In this document: positions 36,376-47,773 of the stretch, in pieces | Position numbering within the stretch: the stretch's first letter is position 1 | Layout of the letters: every line of letters starts with the position of its first letter | Assembly (NCBI GenBank): GCA_018524725.1 | Contig: JAEUWP010000145.1 | Coordinates: 62,001-126,000 of the forward strand | Direction of reading: 5' to 3' | Length of the DNA: 64,000 nt | Origin: Podaxis mareebaensis | Lineage: Eukaryota > Basidiomycota > Agaricomycetes > Agaricales > Agaricaceae | The notes under the pieces: generated by a model | Databases searched by the model: none | Told to the model about the DNA's origin: nothing | The model's input: only the letters and a program-made list of their open reading frames with translations | Translations under genes and position numbers: made by a program

Positions 36376-39300
36376 CTACATAATTGTACACCAACCTTTA
36401 CTTTCTTCAGCTTCACGACGACGGACTTCAAACTGCCGACGAGCTTCATGTTCCCGCCGCCTTCGAGCTTCCTCCTCGCGCATTAATGCTTGCTGCCTCG
36501 CTTCCCTAGCGCGTTCCATGTCTCGTCTTCGCTGTCCTTCAGCTTCCCTGCGCTGCCGTTCTGCTTGTTGAATTTGTTGCCAAATTCTTAGTTGCTCTTG
36601 TCTCCTCCGTTCTGCCTGATCTACCCATGGATCTGCCACAACGGTCGGTGGCCGGGTGGTCGCAACAGGAGCAGCAGGACGCGCGGGAACAGCTTGAGCA
36701 GCAGGACGTGCAGGAACAGCTTGGGCAACAGGACGAGGGGCGGCAGGACGTGCAGGAACAGCTCGGGCAACAGGACGAGGGGCGGCAGGAGGTTGCTCAC
36801 GGTTCGCGCGCTGTAACTCGATCCGGCGAAACTCTGCCATCTGTTCTGCGACAGCCGCAGCACCACCCACAACTTCTACGATATCCGGAACCTGATTTCG
36901 GGGCTGCAGACCATTTCCCCTGTTAGCTCTTTGCGCTGGATCCCCATAGTATCCACCATGTGCCTCAGACATGTGGGTGTATATACGGCTCGCATCGAAG
37001 ACCCCCGTACAAATCCAACAAAAGTGAGCCCCACATTTGCAGCTCATATGATTGCAACCTTCAGTTTTCTCGACCCATAATCGACAAGAAGGACACCTCT
37101 TGACATTATTATCCGTCGCCCAGGCCTCCATCAACCGTTCCTGTTCACCTGGATCTTTGTGCGCGCGCTTCTCCGCACAAGTCATACCAACGTGGCTCTC
37201 ATTGTGACATGCAGTGCAAATTTCGGAGAAGCATGAAGGACACTGGAGTTCGTGTGGTAGCGTCGTGGCACGATAAACCTGAGAGCAGTCCGGTGTGTTG
37301 CAGTACTTGAACGTCTCGGGGTTCTTGTCGATGTACGACGTGAACGCAGCTTCCATCAACTGCTCGAAACGCTGAGGAGGCAAGAACTTCTTAATTAAGG
37401 GTAACGAGAGGGGCTGGTTGCAGGTTGCATCACTACCCATGCATTTCAGCGGAAAGTTGTGATTGTCGAGGGTGGAAAGAACGTAATGACGAAGGCAAGA
37501 CGAGCAATAGATATGTTGACAGCTGATTTCAATCGGCTGTGAGATAGTGTCGTAACAGATTGGGCATAAGGTGTCATCAGAGGTGGTCGCAGTCGCAGCG
37601 TTGCGGTCCATGAACGCGTCCATGAGTTGCCTGAGGTGATGTCTGGCCTCTTCAAGATCTGCTCCGTGGAGCACGATCTGACAGGCCTGCACATCGAGAG
37701 TGACATTCTCCTCCCCGAGGAGCCCTCTCATCTTCGCCAGTCCCTCTCGTACGAAGAAACCCAACGCTCGGCGCTGAAGTGGGATGGTCCACTGCTCTGT
37801 TGAGATGCGTTCAACTTCTTCTCGGAGGAGAGATTTGGCGGCTTCAATCGCCTCAGCCTTGCCGGATACTGCGACGCAGTTATGCCTCCAGTCAGCACGA
37901 ACATAGGCGCCAGTGATTTCGCATAGTTCATCGAGGAATTCCTGGCCTTTGGCGGACTTGAACGTGGGATGCCAATAGGTACTATCGAGTTTCTGGCCTG
38001 CGGCCATGCTTTCGATGCGAACCTTCAGGGCGCCTACCATCTTCTTGTCACGACCAAACAGCGTAATAATAACCTTGGGTCTCCCAGCTCGATCGACTGT
38101 CCTCGTCTGGACAGTGGTTTCCTTATCCCTTCCGTTACACAGCTCGGTCCACTGGCTCTTTTGTGCATTGAATTGTTTTTCGTCAAGAGTGAGGACGAAA
38201 CGGTATGGGTCGGACAGGAAGAGTCGCAAAGGCGGGAAGCCATACCTGAAGATCTTGCCCTTTAGGCCATCGTGTGCTGACTTTGCCCCATCCCAAGAGT
38301 CGAAAATGGCCTTGGCAGAGGTAGTATTAGGTCGTGGGGAGGTATCGAGGGTGAAAGTACGCAGAGTGGAGCTGGGCAAACTGCGAAGGCGAGCATTCAC
38401 GGCGTTGAAAACCTCATCAGAGGTATACGTCGAGGTATCAACGTAGGGCTCGACGTCCTGAGTGCCAGCAAAAGCTCGGATATCTGCCACGGTGGTTCCA
38501 GCCGGTATTCTCGTTATCTTGACCTTGCTCCTCGGTGGAATATAATCATCATCGAAACCATAATATCCATAACCCTCTGCCTCATGTTCCGCCCTAACAC
38601 ACTGACCATTTAAAACCCGTCCGTCGAGGTTCCTTGCCTTTTGCAACACCTCCCAAGTCTCGAGTTGAGGATACCGAACCACCATTGCTAGGAACGGCGC
38701 GCGCCAGGAGATACTGAGGTGATATGTGTTGCGGTTCGAAGAGCCCATCGTGCGACCTTCAACAGACCGCTCACATACGACAAACTCGAGGTTCTCATCG
38801 CGGAACTCGATCCCATCCAGGCCGAGGGCGACAGTCTCCACATCTGCTGCCTTGCCCAAAACTGTTGCCTGTTGGCGGCCATCCACAGTCTCCGTTTTCA
38901 AAATCACGAGATCTTGCTCGTTGACTCCTTGTTGAGTAAAGAGCTCGATGATTTCGGACTTCTTCGCTTTCACGGGAAGATTCTTGATCAAGACTTTGGA
39001 TGCTTCGAATCCACATATAACGTGTTGGATGGTCAAACCAGCCTCGAACTTGACGAAGGAATTGAGAATGACTTTCTGGATCGTCACAGCTACTTCTTTG
39101 GCCCATTCCTGTTCCTGCTTCTGGCGTTGGGCTATTCTTTCCCTCTCCTTCGCTTCCTCTCTCTCCCTGGCCAACTGCAACTGCCGCTCGCGTCGTGCAG
39201 CAGCAGCACGCTCCCTGGCTACGCGCACTACTTCTTCTCGCTCTTTGCGAGCAGCCTCTTCTTGTTCCCGCGCCAAGTGAGCCGCCTCTGCCTGTTCCTT

Positions 39301-40058
39301 GACGTGACGGAGTGTCCCCACATCGGCTTGGGCTTGATTCTGAGCTGCAGTCGCGACAGGAGGGAGCGGAGCGGAGGGGTTAGCCCCTCCCTTGCCCTTG
39401 CTCCAGTGCTTCTCGCTTCCAGTTTGGGCAGGAATAATATTGGTCACCGAAGACGGGGTGCCATTCGTCATAGGAGCAGGATCTAGGGGCCCGGCAGCAC
39501 CTTCCGGGGTTCTGAAAGATGCGTTGCCTCGGTCTCCGATTGAAGGTGAGACAACCTACAACATGCCAGTCCAGTGAGTGGTGAATGGACGTTCTCAGGA
39601 ACGATAGAATCTACCTTGATTTCATGCTGAAAACGACACCTATCTCCCCATTTGCAACTTCCGGATTGCCAGAGCCAGCAAAGCTTGTTAGCTCTTTGAA
39701 TAGGTTTGACCGGGGAGTCACCAATCTGTGGAATAGCGGTTATTTGTGATGCTGTTGAGGCGCTAAACGACGACTTAGCGGCAGGAGTCTCGTTGACACT
39801 GAAAAAAGGGACGTACGATATGGTCGATGATTGAAGAGGTCTCAGTTCTCGATCGTCGTTCTCGTTTTCATCATCCTTTGCATCGAGTTCCTTCAACACC
39901 GTCAGCCAAACCAGACATAACTTGAAAGCACCATTTATGTTTACCTGGCTCGGTTTGACCTCATGAAGAAACTTGCACCTGGCACCAAATCGACAACTGC
40001 CCTGTATATATAGCCTGCAGGCCTTTCGAGAATTGTTCTTGGATGTTCCAAGAACCAT
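36376..40058 (-). CDS. RBR4: most complete CCCH / RRM-KH-like / RING1-IBR-RING2 E3 ligase, CaaX end
   Basis: Exons 40058-39945, 39890-39817, 39762-39615 and 39555-36376 give 1171 residues. Domains: CCCH1 (CRLYIQGSC to KFLH), CCCH2 (CWLWQSGSC to RFQH), coiled coil (about 150-240), RRM-like 1 (VLIKNLPVKAKKSEI), RRM-like 2 (KVKITRIPAGTTVADI), KH-like pair (ALKVRIESMAAGQ; FVREGLAKMRGLLGEENV), RING1 from about residue 776 (CPICYDTISQPIEI), IBR (FKYCNTPDCS, CPSCFSEICTAC), and RING2 with catalytic cysteine (CPSCRLWVEKTEGCNHMSC, HFCWIC). A proline/alanine-rich repeat and a basic coiled coil follow. It ends WCTIM, a CaaX box. Plant DEAH11/12 proteins, as I recall, combine RNA-binding folds with a C-terminal RBR, but here no helicase is present. 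Likely an active, membrane-tethered, RNA-associated ligase; target unknown. Best reference copy for the family. Confidence 0.9.
36676..36792 (-). repeat. In-frame minisatellite encoding the RBR4 Pro/Ala-rich linker
   Basis: Imperfect units of about 42 nt (plus-strand core GCAGGACGTGCAGGAACAGC) encode repeated RPAAPRPVAQAVPA-like segments between RING2 and the terminal coil. Absent from RBR1, 2, 3 and 5. Confidence 0.75.
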
Positions 40059-41074
40059 GATCGTAGGGGAGTGAGGACTGCAGCCGGAGGAGTCCGAGTT
40101 CCTGGCTTCTTACAGCATGTTCAACAGATACGTGTGACACGTTGGATCAGTTTCCGATAAGCCCTGGGTGTAGGCGCTGAAACCATGGCTTGGACCGAGC
40201 AACAACATTAGTGAACGTTTATCCCAGCGTTGACGGATGTAGAAGTCTTGGACAGATCGCGAAATTATTGACCCCGAAGAGGATGTGCGTGTCTGTCTCC
40301 TTTCGGTTACTACCAATCAACCGCACTAGAAGACAACAACCACTTAGCGTCTTCTCGGACCTGGAGAAAAGGTCAGCGAGAGGACAAGATGCCCATTTAC
40401 TGTTGTTTATCGAGCTGTAGAGGGTTTGACCACTCCCCGGCAATATCACGCGGAGTCCGCACCGGTCGGTCCGACTTTGTATATCAAATATGGTTCCTTA
40501 AAGACGTTGAGGCTTGAAGTGCGTTGGAACCAAGTCTCGAACGAACAAGTTGTGAAATCTCTGACTCAATGGAAGCAGGGCTCTTGTACTTTGGCCCCCG
40601 GCGGGCATGATTAACCAACCAAGTTGGGGGGGAATAATATGACTTAATGATCTTGAGTTTGGAGCAAAGGCCGCTACTTAGTCCGCGATTGTACAGAATC
40701 GTACCCTGCAATACACTGGAATCGCACCAGTCGGCCTGAATGCATAAATAATTTGAAGTGCTGAAATGCTAATAGATCATGAATCCCAATCTAAATTCAA
40801 ATCCCTCAACAACATAGCCTACATGATCGCATGATGATGATAATGAATCCTGCATTTCTATACCACTGAAAGCAAAATAAATACTCATGCAATACACAGA
40901 ATAGGTGGAAGATGCGTCGTATAATGTTTCAAAAAGTTTCGTTGAGGCGAGAACACAAATGTTCGTCCGAGGTTCGGGGTACGGGCCACCAAATATATAG
41001 TAAGTATGCCCCTTTCCTTTGTATTCTGCCTCCGGCCCGACAAGCCCCTGTTGGCTGTCTCTCGCACTAGTCCT
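40059..41074. other. RBR4 upstream region, no gene seen
   Basis: Part of this (about 40,350-40,520) matches the region upstream of RBR5 (about 44,585-44,740), for example AAAGGTCAGCGAG and CAATATCACGC, so RBR4 and RBR5 share a duplicated upstream flank. No coding sequence recognised. Confidence 0.5.
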
Positions 41075-41330
41075 GAACAACTTTAAATTGGCAGGTTTCG
41101 GGATGGCAGGGGTTTTCCAATGAGAATGCATACCAATGATGCATGTTTACATATCTGGTCTAGAACTAGACATTGCTGTTAATAAATTTTCTGCTCTACT
41201 CTCATCGTCCAGCTCGTGATACTGTATTGTCGTGCACCAGGAGTATTACTCAGCTCATGTCGTCACTCAACCGCCACCGATGTGCCCATTACGTACATTT
41301 TTGCGGAGATGGAGATACAGGTTGTGGACC
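41075..41330 (+). pseudogene. Degenerate fragment of the CDK1 gene, including an intron
   Basis: The plus strand aligns with CDK1 at about 31,045-31,310. It covers the [11 protein letters not shown] exon, the following intron (CTAGAACTAGAC against CTAGAACAAGAC) and the exon encoding [12 protein letters not shown] through CIFAEMAMQ. Many substitutions and a destroyed donor site make it non-functional. Because the intron is present it is a DNA-level copy, not a retrocopy. Its right end abuts and overlaps the 3' end of RBR5. Confidence 0.8.
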
Positions 41331-44280
41331 CGTTTCTCCACACAAGTCATTCCGGTGTGACCCTCGTCTTGACATGCAGTGCAGACTTCAGAGAAGCATG
41401 AAGGACACTGGAGCTCGCGTGGAAGCGCCGTGGCACGATAAATCTGAGAACAGTCTGGTGTGTTGCAGTACTTGAATGTTTCAGGGTTCTTGTCGATATA
41501 CGACGTAAATGCAGCTTCCATCAACTGCTCAAAACGCTGAGGGGGCAAAAACTTCTTGATCAGGGGTAACGAGAGTAGGTTGTTGCAGGTGGCGTCGTTG
41601 CCCATACATTTGAGCGGAAAGTTGTGATTGTCGAGAGTCGAAAGAATGTAGTGGCGAAGGCAAGATAAACAATAGATATGCTCACAACCAACCCCAATCG
41701 GCTGCGAGATAGCGCCGTAACAGATTGGACACAAGGTATCGTCGGGGGTGGTCGTTGGCGTAATGTTGTGGTCCACGAACACGTCCACGAGCTGTCTGAC
41801 GTGATGCCTAGCCTCCTCGAGATCCGCTCCATGGAGCATGATCCGGCAAGAATGCACATCGAGACTGACATTTTCCTCCCCAAGAAGTGCTTTCATCTTT
41901 GTTAAACCCTCTCGTATGAAGAAACCAAGCACTTGGCGCTGAAGTGGAATAGTCCGGTTCTCCGCTGAGATACGTTCAACTTCCTCTCGGAGCAGGGACT
42001 TGGCGGTTTCGATCGCGTCGGGCTTGCCAGAGACCGCAACGCAATTGTGTCTCCAATCAACATGAACATAAGCGCTGGTAAGTTCATATAGATCATCGAG
42101 GAACTCCTGGCCTTTGACGGACTTGAACGTAGGATGCCAGTAGGCACTATCGAGTTTCTGGCCCGCGGCCATACGTTCAATACGAACCTTCAAGGCACCA
42201 ACCATCTTCTTGTCACGACCAATCAAGGTAAGAATGACCTTTGACCGACCGGCTCGATCCACTGTCCTCGTCTGGACCGTGATTTCCTTATCTAATCCAT
42301 CGCACAGCTCTGTCCATTGGCCTTTCTGTGCGTTGTATTGCTTTTCATCAAGAGTGAGAACAAAGCGGTATGGATCGGGCAAGAAGAGTCGCAAGGGTGG
42401 AAAGTTAGGTCTGAGAACTCGGTCCTTCAGACTGTCGTGCGCCGACTTCGCTCCTTCCCAAGAGTCGAAAACAGCTTTGGTAGCGACGATGTTGAACTGT
42501 GGAGTTTTCTCGAGGGTGAAAGCATGCAAAGTGGAGTTGGGCAAGCCGCGAAGATGGGCATTCAGCGCGTTGAAAACCTCACCCGATGTATATGTCGAGG
42601 CATCAGCATAAGGCTCAACGTTTTGAGTGCCAGCAAAATTTTTGATCTCTGCCATAGTGGTTCCGGCTGGTATTCTCGAAATCTTGACTTTCCGAGTCGA
42701 CAAGGGATAACGAGCACAGACGCCATAATAAACATAGCCTTCTTCCTCATACATTGCTCTGACTCGCTGACCATTCAGAAACTGGCCATTAAGGTCCCTT
42801 GCCCTCTGTGATACCTCCCAAACATCAAGGTGAGGATAGCGAGCCACCATTGTAAGGAATGGCGCACGCCAGGAGATGCCAAGGTGATAAGAATTGCGAT
42901 TTGAAGAGCCCATTGTGCGGCCTTCAACAGACCGCTCACACACGACGGACTCGAGGTTTTCGCCGCGGAACTCGATGCCATCGAGACCAAGGGCAACAGT
43001 CTCCACACCTGCCGCCCTGCCCAAGACAGTTGCATGTTGGCGACCATCTACAGTCTCCGTTTTCAGGATCGCGAGGTCCTGTTCATCGACTCCCCGTTGG
43101 GTAAAGAGCTCAATGATCTCGGATTTCCTCGCGTTCATGGGAAGATTCTTGATCAAGATTTTCGATGCTTCAAATCCGCATATAACGTGTTGGATGGTCA
43201 ACCCAGCCCCGAACCTGACGAAGGAGTTGAGAATGACTCGCTGGAAGGTCACAGACGCTTCTTTGGCCCACTCCTGTTCCTGTTTTCGGCGCTGCGCTAT
43301 CCTCTCTCTCTCTTTTGCTTCTTCTCTATCTCTTGCTAATTCCAACTGTCTTTCGCGACGGACTGCGGCTGCACGCTCCTTGACTGAGCGCACTGCTTCT
43401 CCTCGTTCTTTGCGGACAGCCTCTTCTTGTTCATGTGTCAAACAAACAACTCCCGTTTGTGCTTTGCGAAGGGCTTCCTTTTGTTCCTCTGCCGTATAAG
43501 TGGCATCTGCCTGTTCCTTGGCGCGATGAGGTATCTCCGTACGTACTTCGGCTTGATTCAAAGCCGTGGTTATGGGGGGAAGGAGAGTGGGTGGTACGGC
43601 TTTTCCTTTGTTTTTCTCCCAGTGCTCGTTTCCAGTTTGGACAGGAGCAGTATTTGTTGCAGACGGCTGGGTTCTGTTCATCGCACGGGAGGGGTTTAGG
43701 GGAACGGCAGCATTTACTTCGTTGACGGAAGATATGATGCCTCCGTCTAGGATTGATGGAGATACAGCCTGTAACATGGTGCCAATGAGCATTGAATAGA
43801 CGTTATCAGAGACAATAGAATCTACCTTGATTTCATGCTGAAAACGACACCTATCTCCCCATTTACAGCTCCCGGATTGCCAAAGCCAACAAGGTTTGTT
43901 AGCTCTCTGGATAGGTTTGATTGGAGAGCCGCCAATCTGTGGAGGAGCTGTGGCTTGCGATGCTGCTGAAGCGCTAAACAACGAGTTAGCGGCAGCCCGG
44001 GGGCTTGCTGATATACCGAATAAAAGGACGTACGGCGTGGTCGGTGGCTGGAAGGGTTTCAGTTCTCCAGTGTTGCTCTCGTGCTCGTTATCCTTTGTAC
44101 TGGGTTCCTTTGATGCCGTCAGCCAAACCATAGTCATAACTTCAGACTTATGGCGCGTATGCTTACCCGAGTGGGTTTGATCTCATGGAGGAACTTGCAC
44201 TTGGTACCAAACCGACAGTTGCCTCGTATATATGCCCTACAAGGTTCCCGGCGTTTGCTCTCGAACCTTCCAGGAAGCAT
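41267..44280 (-). CDS. RBR5: CCCH / RRM-KH-like / RING1-IBR protein truncated before RING2 by a CDK1 fragment
   Basis: Exons 44280-44167, 44107-44034, 43973-43826 and 43768-41267 give 945 residues. Two CCCH fingers (CRAYIRGNC to KFLH; CWLWQSGSC to RFQH), a long coiled coil, two RRM-like segments, KH-like segments, RING1 (CPICYGAISQPIGV, CEHIYCLSCL) and IBR (FKYCNTPDCSQIY, CPSCFSEVCTAC) are all in frame. After GMTCVEKRVH the homology stops at about 41,325, and an unrelated tail of about 18 residues (NLYLHLRK and on) is read antisense through the CDK1 fragment. RING2, its catalytic cysteine and the CaaX end are missing. A RING1-IBR remnant could still bind a ubiquitin-loaded E2 but not transfer by the RBR route, so it is dominant-negative at most, or a pseudogene. 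N-terminal splicing is identical to that of RBR4. Confidence 0.85.
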
Positions 44281-44779
44281 TGTTGCAGAGGACGGAGGAG
44301 TGAGGACTGCAGTTGGGTGTGTCCGAGCTATACTTCTCACAGCATGTGTAACAAGCTTGTGTGACCAGTGGTGATTCGGCCAGACGCAAGATCGATTTCT
44401 GATAGGCTCCTGTGAATAGACACCGTAACCAAAACGGCGCTAGTGAATGTTTACAATAACCCAGTGTTGACGCATGTTAGGGTCATAAACGAGTCGTAAA
44501 ATCCCTGATTCAATGAACGCGGGACACATGCCTGTCCCCGTTCAGTCATTATTGATCAAGGGGTTGGGAAAGAAAGACTTAGGGTCTTCCTGGGCGTGGA
44601 GCAAAGGTCAGCGAGGGGACCAGGTGCCTTTAGTTGAAGTTGTGATTGGACACACTTCCCACAATATCACGCAGAGAAGTTCACACCGGTTGGTTCAACC
44701 GCGTATATCGGGTATGTTCCTTGATAGCTGGCGCCGAAGCCTTTTCAAGTGCGAAACATCTACTTAAATATATGATTTT
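44281..44779. other. RBR5 upstream region, no gene seen
   Basis: Contains the block shared with the RBR4 upstream region (about 44,585-44,740). Nothing coding is recognised before the 3' end of the PDI-like gene at 44,780. Confidence 0.45.
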
Positions 44780-46116
44780 TTACAGCTCGTCCGATATTCT
44801 GGGCGAAGTTTCATCTTCGGTCGTCCTCCCTTCCTGTTTCTCGCCTTCTCCTGGTTCATCCTTCTTCCTTGTGGGTGGCTCACCCATCATTCCAGGATAT
44901 CCATGGATATCATGGTAATCCGCTCCATGTCCTTCCTTTATAGCCTTCTCGAAGTCAATGAAGCTAGCAAACCCTCCGTGCGCAAGGGCGAGACGCTGCG
45001 CTTCTTGCTTCCTCTCAATCTCCAACTCCTTTTCGTCCGGCACAAATTCTTCTGCTCTTGCTTCCTCGTTGGCCTTCTCTAGGTCTACGGTGTTGTCAAG
45101 TATCGAGTCGAAGAATTTTGACAGGGAATCTATCTTATTGATTCCTATAAATCCAATAAGTGGGTCCCCAAACGCAGAATTTCGGACGATCGTACCTTGG
45201 TATCTGAAAGGTGTTGTCGACCCTGCGACATAGACAAGGACTTTTGCCTCTTTCTTCCCACCTGCCTCCATCCCGAGTTTGACAGACGACTTTCCTTTAC
45301 GGTCTCGGTGAGAAGCCAGATCCAGCTGACCAGCATATTTGTTCGCAAGAACCTTCCATAGAAGTGGAACTTTCTTGTCCTTCGTCAACAAGAGGACGGC
45401 GTTCTTATCCTTAGTCTGTTTTTGCATCAGCTCTCAGACAGTTCTAACCGCTCCTGAGTAGTCTGGCGACAATGTCCGACCTTTTCAATCCAAGGTTGAA
45501 TATCCTCGACTTTATAGTGCTTGGTCACATAATTAGGTATTCTTCGTGAAGCCCAATAGTAGTACCCGCTCGCGCTTCTTTCGTTGGTGTCTTCGTATGT
45601 CAGGGCGGGCTCTGTCTTTCCACGGGGAAACAGCTAGACCGAGGAAATGCTGAGAATTCGCTGTCCCATAGGATTTTTTTGGAGGAAGTAGGTGCACCTT
45701 GATAGTAGGAAACCCCGTGAGACCTTGCTCTTCACAGAGCCTTTTATTGCCATCATCGTCACAGTCCACCGCATATGTCGGCACAAAGGGATGTAGACCC
45801 AGAGCTGCCTTCTCGTAATCCGGAACCATTTGCTGGCAATCCTACTTTTCGGTGAGCGGTGCACACTACGATAGCCCAGCGCTGGCTTACCGAATTTGAC
45901 GAGACGAAAGCAATCATGCTCGTTTGCTTTGGATAACGGACGTTAATACAATATCGTTATTCAACTAAACGGGACGGTGCTCACGTTTGACTCTAGCGCT
46001 TTGGGAAACGATCCCAAGTCCAACATTTTCACAAGCGAATCTTCAGCGAACAGTGCATCTGCCAACACCAACGAAGGTGCTAGCACGACACCGAGGAGGA
46101 CGAACTGGGAGAGCAT
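44780..46116 (-). CDS. ER thioredoxin-domain (PDI/Mpd1-like) protein without CxxC active site
   Basis: Starts MLSQFVLLGVVLAPSLVLA, a signal peptide, and ends SDEL, an HDEL-type ER retrieval signal. In between is a thioredoxin fold aligned with the paralogue at 46,715-47,773 (VKMLDLGSFPKAL, VPTYAVDCDDDGNK, GFPTIK, LFPRGKTEPALTYE, YWASRRIPNYV) and a second, non-catalytic domain (LLLTKDKKVPLLWKVLAN). At the active site the paralogue has AFVAPWCGHCQRM, but this copy reads AFVSSNSDCQQM across the same intron, one codon shorter, leaving only one cysteine. It therefore should not act as a dithiol oxidase/isomerase. It could be a redox-inactive chaperone-like or binding PDI. Reading frame and splice sites are intact throughout, so it does not look like simple decay. 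Confidence 0.8.
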
Positions 46117-46714
46117 GATAGTACACGATGATGACGTGTTCGAAGGCACCGTTGAACATTTTATACTCTCCTTCCCACTGTCGTGTCGGGCACAGCTTGC
46201 TCGCTGATATAACCGAAGGTCTGATGCATCCACGACTCAAATGCGTCGCTATCGGGAACAGTGAGTCTAAAAATACATTGACAAATCGCGGTTTCGTGAC
46301 TGGTCCAAGATTAAACTTAGAGCGATGAAGCGAAAGGACTTATTGGAATCCCCGAGCCCTTCGAGTTATGCCCAGGACATAATCCGAGCGAGGGGTTAGT
46401 CATGCTGCAGCTGATACCGTGTCCGTGAGCTCCTGAGTTAGAAGCTGAGTGTGATTTGCGCACCTCGAGAGCCAAACACTGGCAGGGACTTAGCATGGCA
46501 ACCTGTATAACGTACTCATAACGCGGATCGTTTCAAAGAGGCGCTTGCGCTCATCCAGAGTCCCTCGGACAAGCTTTCAAGATCTTCCGGTAGGGTTGAG
46601 ATGGAATCGTTGACTTGAGATGCATACCAACCATTCTCATATCATCGCAACGCTGTTCCGACCATGATAGGTAAAATTTGTAGAACTACACAATGCCCAG
46701 AAATAATAAATAAA
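46117..46714. other. Intergenic region between the two PDI-like genes
   Basis: Upstream of the CxxC-less gene and downstream of its paralogue; the two genes are in tandem. No coding features recognised. Confidence 0.4.
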
Positions 46715-47773
46715 TCACAACTCATCTCCCACTCGTTCAGATGTCTTCTCTCCATCGGGTATCTTGAGGTCTGCTGTACCATCTAAAATTGAGTTGAAGA
46801 ACTTCGTCAAAGGCTCAAGCTTCGTTGTGCCTAGACCAGTACATTGAGCTCAATCGTCCGGCAACATTATTAATAATAGATATACCTTCGTATCTGATGG
46901 GCTTCGAGGAACCTGCAGGGTATACGAGGACCTTTGTCTTCTCGTCGAATCCGAGAGCCTTGGTCGTCTTTCCGTCCTCATCACGATGGGCAGCCAGTTC
47001 GAGTTTTCCAGAATAATTGTTGGCAAGAACTTTCCATAGTAGTGGCACTTTCTTGTCTTTCGTCAGGAGCAAGAGTGTATCCTTATCTTTGGTCTGCAAC
47101 TCCTTGGTCAGCTAAGAGTCTCGATGATGGATCTATCCACTGACCTTCTCGGCCCATGACTGAATTTCATCGACCTTTGAGAGCTTTGTGACGTGATTAG
47201 GAACCCGTCGTGATGCCCAGTTGAAAAATGCATTTGCCGTTCGCTCTCCAGATTCGTATGTCATTGGAGCAAGTTTGTTTCCCCGAGGGAATAACTAGAG
47301 AGCATGATTGGTTTTCGAGCCCTGGAATAAGTCCGACTAACATACCTTCACGGTCGGGAAACCCTGTACCCGCTGTTCCGCACATAGGGGCTTATTTTGA
47401 TCGTTATCACAATCAACAGCATATGTAGGAATAAGGGGATGTAGTTTGTCGGCGGCTTTGGCGTACTCTGGAGCCATACGTTGGCAATGCTATTGGTCCA
47501 TCGTCATGAATTACGTTCCTGAGTTATCCAAGAGGGTTACTCACCCCACACCAAGGAGCCACGAAGGCGACCAAGCTAGTTTGCTGGTGAAGTATTAAAC
47601 ACCAATGAGAACCTAGATCGCTTGATGTAGACATGTCTACTCACGTTAGTCTTCAGCGCCTTCTTAAATGATTTAGGATCCAACATCTTGACGTTCGAGT
47701 TTGGAGGGAATATGCCAGCCAACGCCAGTGAAGGCGTCAGTGTCAAAGCAAAAAGTTGCAGAGAGAGTTTCAT
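46715..47773 (-). CDS. ER protein disulfide isomerase-like protein (Mpd1/PDIA6-like)
   Basis: Signal peptide MKLSLQLFALTLTPSLALA, then a thioredoxin domain with the active site AFVAPWCGHCQRMAPEY. The CGHC motif is split by an intron after the WCG codons, whose acceptor lies just before CATTGC. Further motifs are PTYAVDCDNDQNK and FNWASRRVPNHVTK, followed by a second thioredoxin-like domain (LLLLTKDKKVPLLWKVLANN) and a C-terminus SERVGDEL that fits ER retrieval. CGHC PDIs form and reshuffle disulfides in secretory proteins in the ER lumen. Several short introns must be removed; the last, inside YEG/TTK, is clear. It is tandem with, and the likely parent of, the CxxC-less paralogue at 44,780. 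Confidence 0.85.

Noticed and set aside
38719..39486. 255-codon plus-strand open frame opposite RBR4
   Set aside because: Antisense shadow of the coiled-coil region; similar shadows occur opposite RBR3 and RBR5.
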